Positions 52,801-61,324 of a stretch of DNA of 64,000 nt are shown piece after piece; position 1 is the stretch's first letter, and each line of letters opens with the position of its first letter. The position numbers were made by a program, and so were the translations under genes. Under the pieces are notes generated by a model. The model was not told where the DNA came from and made no database searches. It saw nothing but the letters and a program-made list of their open reading frames with translations. Source of the stretch: Puniceicoccaceae bacterium (lineage in GTDB: Bacteria; Verrucomicrobiota; Verrucomicrobiia; Opitutales; JAFGAQ01); the NCBI GenBank assembly GCA_028285755.1, contig JANQOQ010000008.1:1147399-1211398 (forward strand). Direction: 5' to 3'.

Positions 52801-53744
52801 TTCAGGTTATGAAAACGATTCCTGCGGGGGAAATACTGGACTACTTTGACTGGTCCCCATTTTTCCAGGCCTGGGAACTCAGAGGCAAATTTCCCAAGAT
52901 TTTGTCCCATAAACAGCATGGTAAGCAGGCCAGTGATCTTTATGAGGATGCAAAGCGGATACTGAAAGATTTGGTAGATAATGACCGGGTTAAGATCCGG
53001 GCAGTATGCGGTATTTTTCCAGCAAATCGTGTTGGTGATGATGTTGAAGTCTATGATGCTGAGAGTGGTCAGGATTTAGTGACGTTCCGTTTCCTGCGCC
53101 AGCAGAAGGAAAAGCTCGAGAATGCTGCGGATCATCCTTATCTGAGCCTTGCCGATTTTATAGCCCCCAAAGAGCTTGGTAAACAGGACTCCATAGGTGC
53201 GTTTGTAGTGACTGCTGGACAGGAGATCGAGGACTACGCTTATGAATTTAAGCAAAACGGGGATGATTACACCGCGATTCTCATCCAGTCCCTCGCGGAT
53301 CGTTTTGCGGAAGGCACTGCAGAATATTTGCATAAATACATGCGTGAACAGTGGGGCTATGGGAAAGAAGAGGATATAAAACTCGGCGACTCATTCCCAA
53401 CCACAGCCGATGAGGTCCACCCCTATGCTGAGTGGCTCATTCGTGAAAAGTATCGCGGAATACGTCCGGCAGCCGGTTATCCATCTTGCCCGGAGCATAC
53501 CGAGAAGGCTACGCTTTGGGAATTGCTGGATGCGGAGAAGACTACCGGAGTTAGCCTGACTACATCCTATGCAATGAACCCGCCCAGCTCCGTATCCGGT
53601 TTATATTTTGCTCATCCGGAAAGTCACTATTTTCCAGTCGGACGCGTTGAGAAGGACCAGATTGAGGATTATGCTAATCGCAAGGGGATGACGGTCGAAG
53701 AAGCTGAGAAGTGGCTGCAGCCAAACCTCGCCTACGATATTTAG
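49815..53744 (+). CDS. metH: Cobalamin-dependent methionine synthase
   Basis: A 1309-residue MetH that methylates homocysteine using methyltetrahydrofolate and cobalamin. The domains are in the standard order. The homocysteine domain (1-330) has zinc cysteines C255, C320 and C321. The pterin domain (about 355-620) has [16 protein letters not shown]. The B12 cap (about 715-805) precedes the B12-binding domain with DVHDIGKN (lower ligand H823), and the SAM activation domain (about 965-1300) has [15 protein letters not shown]. It is about 80 residues longer than the E. coli enzyme. Part of the excess is a segment near residue 663 that repeats the first cap helix at about 720. No cobalamin riboswitch is evident in the short upstream region. 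Confidence 0.98.
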   Translation: MNFPAHWKPYTSKGQAFLELLDQRIVILDGAMGTMIQQYKLEEKDFRNDALADVKGDLKGNNDLLSITRPDVIEQIHREFVAAGADVLETNTFSSTTIAQADYGLEDWVDAINIESAKIARKVADEFWEKDGRTVFVAGALGPTNRTASLSPDVSRPEYRAVTYDELREAYYQQAKALVEGGVDILQPETIFDTLNAKAALHAIEDLFEELDFRLPVIVSVTITDQSGRTLSGQTTEAFWNSIRHAKPTVVGLNCALGADLMKPYLEELSRVADCYVHVYPNAGLPNPLSETGYDETPDHTGGAVSAFAKEGLVNLVGGCCGTTPEHIARVAELSKQYEARKLPDIESGLRLSGLEPYNSVGDKAEFINVGERSNVTGSPKFKKLIKAGDFEGALAIARSQVEKGAQIIDINFDEGMLDGEECMTKFLNLVASEPDISKVPIMIDSSKWSVIEAGLKCVQGKCVVNSISLKEGEDAFKEQARKIMRYGASVIVMAFDEKGQADSMEGKVAIAQRSFKILTEEVGMDPHDIIFDLNILTVATGMEEHNNYAVNFIEAVREVKQVCPGARTSGGLSNISFSFRGNNPVREAMHAAFLHHGIEAGLDMAIVNPGLLMDYEDIGPVLKEKVEDVLLNRNADATEALITLAEDIKAGKSTAPSAGSGSVEDRINQALLKGMTTLRDLAEQAIQAGDPTVIERFLESGAGNSEPKKKVTDKEDWRSGTVEERLSHSLVKGITTHVEADTEEARQKYSKPLEVIEGPLMSGMQVVGKLFGEGKMFLPQVVKSARVMKKAVAYLQPYMEAEKSEGSSAGIFLIATVKGDVHDIGKNIVAVVLGCNGYKVIDLGVMVDCDTILNTAIEEKADFIGMSGLITPSLDEMIKNAKEMEARGMKVPLLIGGATTSSAHTAIKLAPHYSGATVHVSDASLVTEVCARLANPKLKQAYVKELDEKYEGIRRRHAESANDDVKYLPIGEARDKALAIDWENYRFPEVEQWGVQVMKTIPAGEILDYFDWSPFFQAWELRGKFPKILSHKQHGKQASDLYEDAKRILKDLVDNDRVKIRAVCGIFPANRVGDDVEVYDAESGQDLVTFRFLRQQKEKLENAADHPYLSLADFIAPKELGKQDSIGAFVVTAGQEIEDYAYEFKQNGDDYTAILIQSLADRFAEGTAEYLHKYMREQWGYGKEEDIKLGDSFPTTADEVHPYAEWLIREKYRGIRPAAGYPSCPEHTEKATLWELLDAEKTTGVSLTTSYAMNPPSSVSGLYFAHPESHYFPVGRVEKDQIEDYANRKGMTVEEAEKWLQPNLAYDI

Positions 53745-53759
53745 GGAAACACATAAATA

Positions 53760-54479
53760 ATGAGTGACCTAGAGCCCATTCCGATTCTCAACCTGGTATG
53801 GCTGCTTATACCGGTGCTGGTAGTTGCCTATATCTATTCACGCTGGGTTGGTAAAAAGTGGGAGATTGCTTACGCCTCTCTGCGAATGGCGGTGCAACTA
53901 ATTCTCGTAGGATTCGTGTTGAGCTTTGTATTTACGCAGAAAAATCCCTGGTTGAGCATGTCCGTGATCATTCTGATGATTACCGTTTCCAGTGCGATTG
54001 CGCTTCGTAATATTGAAAACAGGAATATTGGGATTTTTCGGGATATATTGATCTCCATACTCGTGGGGGGAGGGGTTAACCTGATCATCGTGGTTGCATT
54101 GGTGCTTCAGCTGGATCCTTGGTATGAGGCGCGCTACATTATCCCTTTATCCGGGATGATATTTGCGAATGGTATGAATACCGTAAGCCTGGCGGCCGAA
54201 CGGTTTTACAGCGAGCTGGAAATAAAGGAAGATTTTATTAAGGCCCGGTATGCGGGGTTCCGGGCGGCGATGATACCTCAAATTAACGTATTGTTGGCGG
54301 TCGGTTTGGTGTCCCTGCCGGGTATGATGACCGGTCAAATCCTATCGGGTATTTCACCTTTGATTGCGGTACGTTACCAAATCATGGTAATGTGTATGAT
54401 CCTGGGCACTGCGGGACTTACCACCATGCTGTTTTTTGCACTGCGCAAGCGTTGCTACCAGCTGAATAAATGTTACTAG
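53760..54479 (+). CDS. FetB/UPF0014-type ABC transporter permease
   Basis: A 239-residue permease of the FetB (YbbM, UPF0014) family with seven hydrophobic segments. Landmarks are AYASLRMAVQLILVGFVL, IIPLSGMIFANGMNTVSLAAERF and the coupling region FIKARYAGFRAAMIPQINVLLAVGLVSLPGMMTGQIL. In E. coli FetB works with the ATPase FetA in iron export and oxidative stress resistance. No FetA gene is adjacent; the only nearby gene is metH, 15 bases upstream. The partner ATPase must be elsewhere. The metal is assumed from the family. Confidence 0.9.
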   Translation: MSDLEPIPILNLVWLLIPVLVVAYIYSRWVGKKWEIAYASLRMAVQLILVGFVLSFVFTQKNPWLSMSVIILMITVSSAIALRNIENRNIGIFRDILISILVGGGVNLIIVVALVLQLDPWYEARYIIPLSGMIFANGMNTVSLAAERFYSELEIKEDFIKARYAGFRAAMIPQINVLLAVGLVSLPGMMTGQILSGISPLIAVRYQIMVMCMILGTAGLTTMLFFALRKRCYQLNKCY

Positions 54480-54558
54480 TATCTTAGGGCAGAAATAGAT
54501 GTGACAGGATTACATTTTGCTTATCGCAATCCCGTATGAGCAAACCCCATTTTAAGAC

Positions 54559-55365
54559 TCATGCCGACTGCGTTTTAGTCATGCCCCTCATGACTACTGC
54601 CATGATGCGTATTCTCAACCAGCGGGGAACGGTCAGCATGGAGTAGCTGATCAGCTTAGAAAGAAATCCGGGCCGTACTGTTTGACGTTTGCCCAGTGCT
54701 TTGAGAATCGGTACTGCAATATCCTGAGGCTTTAGCGCATTACCCATCTGCATCTTCGCACGACCCGCAAAGCTCGAGTTCACGGGGCCGGGTGCTGCCG
54801 ACAGCACATCGATTCCTGTAGACTTAAGTTCTACGTGCAAGGCTTCTGCGAGCGTCTGGATGTAAGCCTTCGTAGCCGCATAATTACTTGCTCTGGGAGC
54901 GCCCTGGAAGCCAACGATGGAACCAAAAAGGATAATACCACTACGGGACCTGTTTTCAAAACGCTGGGTGAAGTATTTCGTTTGTTCCAAAACCGCATAG
55001 CAATTGGTAAGGAGCATATCCGTCTCTTTCTCCAAGGGGATATCCGAGAAAGATCCGGATGTGCCAAAGCCCGCTGCAGCTACAAAGAGACCTATGTCGA
55101 AATCCTTGGTTTGAGCAATCAACTTGCTGAAGCTGTCCTTGGTCGAGAGATCCAGAGGGATCACACTAACGTGGATGCCGTGCTCGGATTTTAATTTGGA
55201 TGCGAGGTCATCCAGTATTTTTTCACTGCGCGCAATGAGTATCAAATTCAGGCCCGCTTTTGCTAGCTCAGCTGCTATTGCTTTTCCGATTCCGGATGAA
55301 GCACCGGTTACCAGCGCGTACGGTCCATAGTGGGTTTTTAGGCGATTTGCTAGGTTCTTGTTCAT
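54559..55365 (-). CDS. Short-chain dehydrogenase/reductase (DltE-like)
   Basis: A 268-residue classical SDR. The NAD(P) motif is TGASSGIG (20-27), the catalytic Tyr and Lys are in SNYAATKAYIQTLAEAL, and the Ser is in IILFGSIVGFQG. LSAAPGPVNSSFAGRAKM follows, where a PG motif leads into the substrate loop. The C-terminal hydrophobic stretch (SKLISYSMLTVPRWLRIRIM) suggests membrane contact, as in DltE-like SDRs. The ATG at 55365 fits the family start. It is divergent from the HxlR-type regulator, with 45 bases and a palindrome between them, so that regulator probably controls it. Confidence 0.92.
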   Translation of the reverse strand: MNKNLANRLKTHYGPYALVTGASSGIGKAIAAELAKAGLNLILIARSEKILDDLASKLKSEHGIHVSVIPLDLSTKDSFSKLIAQTKDFDIGLFVAAAGFGTSGSFSDIPLEKETDMLLTNCYAVLEQTKYFTQRFENRSRSGIILFGSIVGFQGAPRASNYAATKAYIQTLAEALHVELKSTGIDVLSAAPGPVNSSFAGRAKMQMGNALKPQDIAVPILKALGKRQTVRPGFLSKLISYSMLTVPRWLRIRIMAVVMRGMTKTQSA

Positions 55366-55373
55366 GATAATAG

Positions 55374-55388
55374 CTTGCAAAATGCAAG
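55374..55388. promoter_or_regulatory. Palindrome between SDR and HxlR genes, candidate operator
   Basis: CTTGCA (55374-55379) and TGCAAG (55383-55388) flank AAA in the 45-base divergent intergenic region. The position, between both start codons, suits an HxlR-family operator controlling both genes. Binding is inference. Confidence 0.5.
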
Positions 55389-55410
55389 TAATTGTATATC
55401 TGTCAATACT

Positions 55411-55761
55411 ATGCAAAGCTTTTCTATCGATGTTCAGCGTTCATGCTGTCCGGTCGCATCCTTTTGTGATCTTTTTGGTGACAAGTGGTCACTGGTGGTC
55501 ATTCGAGATCTGTTTGCAGGCAAAGCGAGTTACAATGAGTTTTTGGATTCCCCTGAGGGCATCGCAACCAATATCCTGCGGGATCGTTTGGGCAAGCTCA
55601 TCGACTTGGGGATAGTTGAAAAGTATTATCCAACCAAACGGGGCAGGCGTGCGTCCTATCGTTTAACTCCAAAAGGGGATTCGGTTTACCCGATATTGCT
55701 TAGCATCAAGGACTGGGCTTTAGAGAATATCCAGAATACGGAAGCTCGCATCCAGGCCTGA
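55411..55761 (+). CDS. HxlR family transcriptional regulator with N-terminal cysteines
   Basis: A 116-residue winged-helix regulator of the HxlR family. The opening RSCCPVASFCDLFGDKWSLVVIRDLFAG is typical, and GIATNILRDRLGKLIDLGIVE is the recognition helix, followed by the wing YYPTKRGRRASYRLTPKG. Three cysteines, C12, C13 and C19, precede the helix-turn-helix; in YodB and HypR similar cysteines sense quinones or disulfide stress. The ATG at 55411 gives the standard length. It is divergent from the SDR gene and likely regulates it and itself through the palindrome at 55374-55388. Confidence 0.93.
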   Translation: MQSFSIDVQRSCCPVASFCDLFGDKWSLVVIRDLFAGKASYNEFLDSPEGIATNILRDRLGKLIDLGIVEKYYPTKRGRRASYRLTPKGDSVYPILLSIKDWALENIQNTEARIQA

Positions 55762-55768
55762 GTCATTT

Positions 55769-57382
55769 TTACAACCCACCCATCAGGGCGATGAGCATTT
55801 TGGCAAAAATGGTCATTACAATGAGTGCTACGGGATACGCGGTCGCATAGCTGACAACAGGGATCTTGGAATTTGAGCGTCCGGTAAGGGCTCCAAGTGC
55901 AGGAGTCGAAGTCATACCGCCACAAATACCCCCAAGTGCCTGGAGGGCATTGAGTTTAAACACTTTCTCTGCGAGTACATAGGTGATTAGCATAGGCAGC
56001 AAAGTAATCAAACAGCCTACGAGGAACAAAACCGGCCCCATTTCAGCTACCGTTGCTACAAGCGCGGCTCCCCCTTTGACCCCTGCATCCGCCAGGAATA
56101 ATACCAGGCCCAGCTCCTGAAGCAACTGCCGGGTAGGGCGGGGAATATGCCCTACAATACGCCCAATCCTTCCGAAATGGCCAAGGATCAGAGCGACAAA
56201 CAGGGGACCCCCCGCAAGCCCGAGCGATATTGAGGGGGCACCCGGTAGCGTAAAGGGGATCATACCTACGATGATACCCAGCGTAATTCCGAGCGAGAGG
56301 GAAAGCAGGTCGGTCTCATCAAACGCTTCGCTTCGGTGCCCAATATGCTTTGCGAAACGTTTGAGGTCATCTGGATTTCCGACGACCTTCAGGATGTCCC
56401 GGTTTTCCAGCTTGGTATCATTATCCGGCGCAAATGTGAAGTCCATGCGCGTGATACGAGTGATCATTACTCCAAATTCTTTGAGTGCGTTTAACTCCCT
56501 GAGCGATTGTCCAATGACATTGCGATGCGTCACTACGAGGCGTTGTTGCTCATTTTCGACATCCTTGATGTAGTGCTTATCGATTTTCTTTCCGAGGTAG
56601 TCGGTCATAATGGCCAACTCACGCGACCTGCCTACGAGTAACAACTGCTGGCCTTGCTCGAAGGCCATGTCATAGGTGATTGGGACTAGGCGTTCGCCTT
56701 TCAGGACCCGGGATATATGGCAGGCCTGCTCACCCAGTGCAGGTAAGTCTGCAAGCAGTTTTCCGAATAAATTGGGGTTTGTGATTTCTACGAGCGCGGT
56801 TTCTACACGCGAAATTTCATCTGTGGGGTCGACGCTTTCTGCCGCAATTTTGTCAAGATTCTGCCGGAAAAGACGGGGTGCCAGTTGCACAAATAAAACG
56901 ACCCCGATCACTCCAAAGGGATAAGCGATACCGTAACCGATTACGACCCCTGAGCTCCCATCCGGTAGACCCTCAGTGGCCGCCGCAAGGGCGGGGGTGC
57001 TCGTCATTGCGCCAGCAAAAATACCGACTGCAAGATCAGTAGGGATATCCAATAGCCAATAGCTCAGCCAGGTAAGTAATGCTGCTGTTCCGACAATCAT
57101 CACTGCGAGCTTTGCCAAGGTGCTGCCTTCTTTTGCCAATGCAGAAAAGAAACGCCCTCCTGCGGAGATACCGACGCAATAAACGAACAGGACAAGCCCA
57201 ATCGTACCGATTTGGTCGGGTATAGAATATCCCAGATGTCCACAGAGCAAACCGGTAAATAGCACTGCAGAGCTCCCGAGGCCAATGGATGCGATTTTGA
57301 GGTTGCCCAATAGCATACCGACGCCGATTACTGCAAACAAAGCGACCAGTGGGTTACTGAGGATGATATCGACCGTATTCAT
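55769..57382 (-). CDS. AAE-family antiporter (YidE/YbjL/AspT-like) with TrkA-C domains
   Basis: A 537-residue inner-membrane protein of the aspartate:alanine exchanger family. It has two blocks of membrane helices (about 5-180 and 375-535) that repeat each other, with GAMTSTPALAAATEG in the first and GGMTSTPALGALTGRS in the second. Between them lie two TrkA-C (RCK_C)-type domains (about 200-280 and 285-365). The substrate of most members is unknown; AspT swaps aspartate for alanine. The ATG at 57382 is preferred over an in-frame TTG 15 bases upstream. It is tail-to-tail with the HxlR gene and divergent from the DAHP synthase gene. Confidence 0.92.
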   Translation of the reverse strand: MNTVDIILSNPLVALFAVIGVGMLLGNLKIASIGLGSSAVLFTGLLCGHLGYSIPDQIGTIGLVLFVYCVGISAGGRFFSALAKEGSTLAKLAVMIVGTAALLTWLSYWLLDIPTDLAVGIFAGAMTSTPALAAATEGLPDGSSGVVIGYGIAYPFGVIGVVLFVQLAPRLFRQNLDKIAAESVDPTDEISRVETALVEITNPNLFGKLLADLPALGEQACHISRVLKGERLVPITYDMAFEQGQQLLLVGRSRELAIMTDYLGKKIDKHYIKDVENEQQRLVVTHRNVIGQSLRELNALKEFGVMITRITRMDFTFAPDNDTKLENRDILKVVGNPDDLKRFAKHIGHRSEAFDETDLLSLSLGITLGIIVGMIPFTLPGAPSISLGLAGGPLFVALILGHFGRIGRIVGHIPRPTRQLLQELGLVLFLADAGVKGGAALVATVAEMGPVLFLVGCLITLLPMLITYVLAEKVFKLNALQALGGICGGMTSTPALGALTGRSNSKIPVVSYATAYPVALIVMTIFAKMLIALMGGL

Positions 57383-57502
57383 GTATTGTGAGAGCAACTC
57401 AGAACGGATGAATAGACAAGTGCTATTTGATATGCGAAATCTGCAATTGCATAATAATTATCACTTGTGCAATAGGTTTGAGCCCTTATTAATACAGCTC
57501 TT

Positions 57503-58525
57503 ATGATCATTTCAAAAGAGCCTAAATTGACGGATGCCCAGCTTGCGGAGGTGGAGTCGATTGTTGCTGATTTCAACTGTCGCATCCAGGTGATAGTGGG
57601 GGAGCATCGTTGTGTATACGCGATATTGGGGGATGAGAGCCATGAGCTGATGTTTAACCGCTTGATCGGGCTTCCCTACGTGGATCGTGTAGATCATATT
57701 GAATCTCCCTATCGACTGATGGATATTCGGGGCGAGCTCGCAAAGCAACCCTTCGTAATCAACGACTGCGATCTTAATAAGGACCTCTTAATCATAGCCG
57801 GGCCCTGTACCGTTGACCCTAAAAATCCCGATTTACTGTTTGAGACCGCAGAAGCAGTTAAGGAGGCGGGTGCGCATATGCTCCGGGGTGGGGTATGGAA
57901 GCCGCGTACGGTTCCCTATTCCTATCAGGGCGATACCAAATCTCTCGAATTGATGCTTGAAGCCCGATCGAGGACGGGTCTCCCATTAAATATTGAAGTG
58001 ATGGACAGCGTTCAGCTGGATATTGCCCTGGAAGCCGGGGTGGATATGCTGCAAATCGGCACGCGTAATGCGCTTAATTATTCATTGCTTAAGGAGATTG
58101 GTCAAAAAACCCAGAATATCGCCTGTAAAGTGTTGCTTAAACGCGGTCGCCATATGGGGCCGATTGACGAATTTATTGCGGCAGCGGAGTATATTGTCGC
58201 CAATGGGAATCCCGGGGTTTTGTTGTGTCCGCGGGGAACGTTGCCCGGGCTGGATGGTTATCGCAATCACCCGGATGAGTCGATCATACCTCTACTCAAG
58301 CAGAAGACCTGGGCACCGGTTGTTTATGATGCATCGCATGCGGTCGGTCGGTCTGCCTTTGTTCCTGCCAGCTCAAAAGCGGCAGTTGCGTATGGAGCAG
58401 ATGGGCTTAATCTCGAAACGCACGTAGCACCGGGCGCAGGTATCGGGGATGATCCCAAGCAGGCAATTACCCCTGAAGTGCTTACCAAGCTCATAAGCGA
58501 TCTCAATACGATTCGATCGCTCTAA
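57503..58525 (+). CDS. 3-deoxy-7-phosphoheptulonate synthase (DAHP synthase, type I beta)
   Basis: A 340-residue enzyme of the first shikimate step, joining phosphoenolpyruvate and erythrose 4-phosphate. Residues 1-70 form the ferredoxin-like regulatory domain of the AroF/Thermotoga type, which mediates feedback control. The catalytic barrel has IIAGPCTVD, GGVWKPRTVPYSYQG, LQIGTRNALNY, VLLKRGR, LCPRGT, YDASHAVGR and GLNLETHVAPG, giving the Cys, His, Glu and Asp metal ligands. No chorismate mutase domain is fused. potA begins 14 bases after the stop, so the amino-acid gene and the polyamine transporter may share a transcript. Confidence 0.95.
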   Translation: MIISKEPKLTDAQLAEVESIVADFNCRIQVIVGEHRCVYAILGDESHELMFNRLIGLPYVDRVDHIESPYRLMDIRGELAKQPFVINDCDLNKDLLIIAGPCTVDPKNPDLLFETAEAVKEAGAHMLRGGVWKPRTVPYSYQGDTKSLELMLEARSRTGLPLNIEVMDSVQLDIALEAGVDMLQIGTRNALNYSLLKEIGQKTQNIACKVLLKRGRHMGPIDEFIAAAEYIVANGNPGVLLCPRGTLPGLDGYRNHPDESIIPLLKQKTWAPVVYDASHAVGRSAFVPASSKAAVAYGADGLNLETHVAPGAGIGDDPKQAITPEVLTKLISDLNTIRSL

Positions 58526-58539
58526 GGCATTGATTCAAA

Positions 58540-59688
58540 ATGGCAGCGCTCCTCGAGATTCAGTCGGTCACCAAACGTTACGACAATCTTGCTGCTGTCG
58601 ATAATGTAAGCCTTGAGCTCGAGGCCGGCGAAGTGTTTTCACTCCTCGGGCCGAGTGGCTGTGGTAAAACGACGTTGCTGCGTATGATCGCGGGCTTCGA
58701 AACCCCGGATAGCGGGCGTATTCTACTAAATGGCAAGGATATCACTGCACTTCCTCCCAATAAGCGTACGATCAATACCGTTTTTCAGAACTATGCGTTG
58801 TTTCCTCACATGACCGTTTTTGAAAATGTAGCTTTTGGCCTGCGTATGCAAAAAAAGGCGAAGCCGGAGATAAGCATCGAGGTGGATGCTATGTTGGACC
58901 TCATGGAGCTGAGCGATCATGCTTCGAAGAAACCCAACCAGCTTAGTGGTGGGCAAAAGCAGCGCGTTGCTATCGCCCGGGCATTGGTCAATAAGCCGAA
59001 ACTCTTATTACTGGATGAGCCTCTGGCTGCACTCGATCTGAAGTTACGCCAGCGTATGTTGATCGAACTGGATGCCATTCACGATGAAGTAGGCATCACA
59101 TTTCTTTACGTTACCCATGATCAGAGTGAGGCGATGAGCCTGTCCGATCGCATTGCGGTCATGAATCACGGGAAATTTGAGCAGATGGGCTCACCTGTTG
59201 AGATTTATGAGGCGCCAATCAACAGTTTTGTGGCGGCGTTTATTGGAGATACGAATTTTTTGAATGGAAAAGTAACCGCAATGCCGAATGATGAATTCTG
59301 CACGGTCCGGGTGCCATCGCTGGGAGATTTGCTGGTTTGGAAGGATAAGGATGTAAGGGTAGGTGAAGAGCTGAATCTATCGATCCGCCCTGAGAAACTA
59401 CGTATAGCTCGCAAGAAGCCTGAAAAGCCGGATTTATTGAATTGTATTCAGGCTGTAGTCGAAGACGTCGTCTACCTCGGATCTTTGACTAAATATCGTT
59501 TGAAGTCGGGCGAATACACTTTAATTGTTGAACAACAGCATGGGCATTATCTGTTGGATGAAAAGCCGATTACCTGGGAGGAGATTGTGTGGGTCTATTG
59601 GCACTCGGAAGATGGTTATATGCTGCAGAGCTATCAACAGGACGATGAGTCGCTGATGGCGCTCTCAGAGGACATGCCGGATGAATAA
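58540..59688 (+). CDS. potA: Spermidine/putrescine ABC transporter ATP-binding protein
   Basis: A 382-residue importer ATPase. Walker A is GPSGCGKTT, the signature LSGGQKQRVAIARAL, Walker B LLLDEPLAALD, and the H-loop FLYVTHDQSEAMSLSDR. The C-terminal TOBE domain (about 280-365) reads LSIRPEKLRIARKK then VEDVVYLGSLTKYRLKSG, the PotA pattern. It energises uptake of polyamines through PotBC. It overlaps potB by eight bases. The order potABCD with a binding protein last is the standard one, which supports the name. Confidence 0.95.
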   Translation: MAALLEIQSVTKRYDNLAAVDNVSLELEAGEVFSLLGPSGCGKTTLLRMIAGFETPDSGRILLNGKDITALPPNKRTINTVFQNYALFPHMTVFENVAFGLRMQKKAKPEISIEVDAMLDLMELSDHASKKPNQLSGGQKQRVAIARALVNKPKLLLLDEPLAALDLKLRQRMLIELDAIHDEVGITFLYVTHDQSEAMSLSDRIAVMNHGKFEQMGSPVEIYEAPINSFVAAFIGDTNFLNGKVTAMPNDEFCTVRVPSLGDLLVWKDKDVRVGEELNLSIRPEKLRIARKKPEKPDLLNCIQAVVEDVVYLGSLTKYRLKSGEYTLIVEQQHGHYLLDEKPITWEEIVWVYWHSEDGYMLQSYQQDDESLMALSEDMPDE

Positions 59689-60520
59689 ACCCAATCGGTA
59701 TGTAGAATGGTTATTGAGCGTACCGACGTATGTGTGGCTCATTGTATTTTTTGTATTTCCCACGTTTATTATTTTGTGGATCGGTTTTAAGCCAGCCACA
59801 TTGAACGGGGGGATTGACGAAGGGTGGACGCTGCAAAATTACCGGGAGATTTTTAGCTCTAACTATACTCCGATTCTGCTGCGAACCTTAAGCATCAGCA
59901 TATGGACGACAGTTATATGTATCTTGATCGCAATACCGGTGGGATATTGGTTGGCACGTTTACCTGCACGTATACGATATTGGATGCTTCTACTCGTGAT
60001 TTTGCCGTTCTGGACCAATATGCTCATTCGCATCTTTGCCTGGAAGACGATTTTGCATCCTGAGGGCTTTATTAAGAATAGTCTCGTATTTCTTGGGATT
60101 GTGGAACCCAATGCTACGCTTCTTTATAACGAGGGTTCCATTTTAATCGTTTTGGTGTATACCTATCTGCCTTTTGCGATACTGCCCATCTATGCGGCTG
60201 CGGAGAAGTTTGATTTTGGTTTGTTGGATGCGGCTGCAGATTTAGGGGCCCGGAGCTGGGAGGCTTTTTTAAGGGTGTTTATTCCGGGGATCAAGCTGGG
60301 TTTGATCACGGCGGTGCTCATTGTCTTCATACCTGCTTTGGGTTCGTATGCGATTCCGGATATCATGGGTGGCTCAACCAGCGAAATGCTGGGAAACAAA
60401 ATCGCACAAAGGACTTTTACGGATCGTAATTTGCCACAGGCCAGCGCCCTGGCGAGCTTATTTGCAGTGGTTGTAATGACGCCTGTTCTGGTTTATCAGA
60501 TCCGACGCTCACTTCAATAG
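59681..60520 (+). CDS. potB: Spermidine/putrescine ABC transporter permease PotB
   Basis: A 279-residue permease with six membrane segments. It carries the EAA-type cytoplasmic loop DAAADLGARSWEAFLRVFIPGIKLGL that docks with the ATPase. FWTNMLIRIFAWKTIL and PDIMGGSTSEMLGNKIAQRT are PotB/PotH-typical. It forms the membrane channel with PotC. It overlaps the potA stop by eight bases and ends 11 bases before potC. Confidence 0.95.
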   Translation: MNKPNRYVEWLLSVPTYVWLIVFFVFPTFIILWIGFKPATLNGGIDEGWTLQNYREIFSSNYTPILLRTLSISIWTTVICILIAIPVGYWLARLPARIRYWMLLLVILPFWTNMLIRIFAWKTILHPEGFIKNSLVFLGIVEPNATLLYNEGSILIVLVYTYLPFAILPIYAAAEKFDFGLLDAAADLGARSWEAFLRVFIPGIKLGLITAVLIVFIPALGSYAIPDIMGGSTSEMLGNKIAQRTFTDRNLPQASALASLFAVVVMTPVLVYQIRRSLQ

Positions 60521-60531
60521 AAACGCAGCCC

Positions 60532-61302
60532 ATGAGAAACCGACCAAACATACCAGGCTTCATCGCTATCACGGTGTTGGTCTTCTTCTATCTGCCCATT
60601 TTTTATCTGGTGATGCAGTCGTTCAATGAGGCTCGTTTTGGCGGCCCCTGGCGTGGATTTTCACTGCAATGGTATGCGTTGTTGTTTGATCGTCCTGAGG
60701 TGTGGCGGGCGGTCAGGAATACATTGATTGTAGCTCTAAGTTCCACTGCGATTTCAACGGTGTTGGGGACTTTGGCTGCCTGGTGCCTGCATCATTACCG
60801 GAGTCGTTTGCAGCAGTCCCACTATGTATTGGTGTATGCGCCGCTGGTGTTCCCGGATCTTTTGATGGGAATCAGCCTGCTGCTACTTTTCATAAACCTG
60901 GGCTATCCGTTAGGTTTGGGAACCGTGATCCTAGCGCATATCACGTTTTGTATCAGTTATGTAGCTTTTGTGGTGCTGGGTAGATTGCAGGATTTTGACT
61001 ACAACTTAATAGAAGCTTCTCAGGATTTAGGTGCCGGCTGGGCTACGATTATTTACCGGGTTTTGCTACCGGTGATGGGGCCTGGAATACTGGCAGGAGC
61101 ACTCCTTGCGCTCACGCTTTCGATCGACGATTTTATCATTACATTCTTTGTGTCCGGGCCTACCAGCGCGACTTTGCCGCTCTACGTTTTTGGCATGATG
61201 AAGCAGGGTTCACCGACGATCATTAATGCTCTCTGCACACTGTTTATGTTGGCTACTTTTTCGATTGTCATTTGGGGACAACGTTATCTATATCGGCGGT
61301 GA
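60532..61302 (+). CDS. potC: Spermidine/putrescine ABC transporter permease PotC
   Basis: A 256-residue permease with six membrane segments. The opening FYLPIFYLVMQSFNEARFGGPWRGFSLQWY is typical of PotC, the EAA loop reads LIEASQDLGAGWATIIYRVLLP, and SIDDFIITFFVSGPTSATLPLYVFGMMKQG is the PotC/PotI signature. It is the second half of the polyamine channel. It begins 11 bases after potB and ends 22 bases before potD. Confidence 0.95.
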   Translation: MRNRPNIPGFIAITVLVFFYLPIFYLVMQSFNEARFGGPWRGFSLQWYALLFDRPEVWRAVRNTLIVALSSTAISTVLGTLAAWCLHHYRSRLQQSHYVLVYAPLVFPDLLMGISLLLLFINLGYPLGLGTVILAHITFCISYVAFVVLGRLQDFDYNLIEASQDLGAGWATIIYRVLLPVMGPGILAGALLALTLSIDDFIITFFVSGPTSATLPLYVFGMMKQGSPTIINALCTLFMLATFSIVIWGQRYLYRR

Positions 61303-61324
61303 AAATTCTCATTATTTTTAACCT

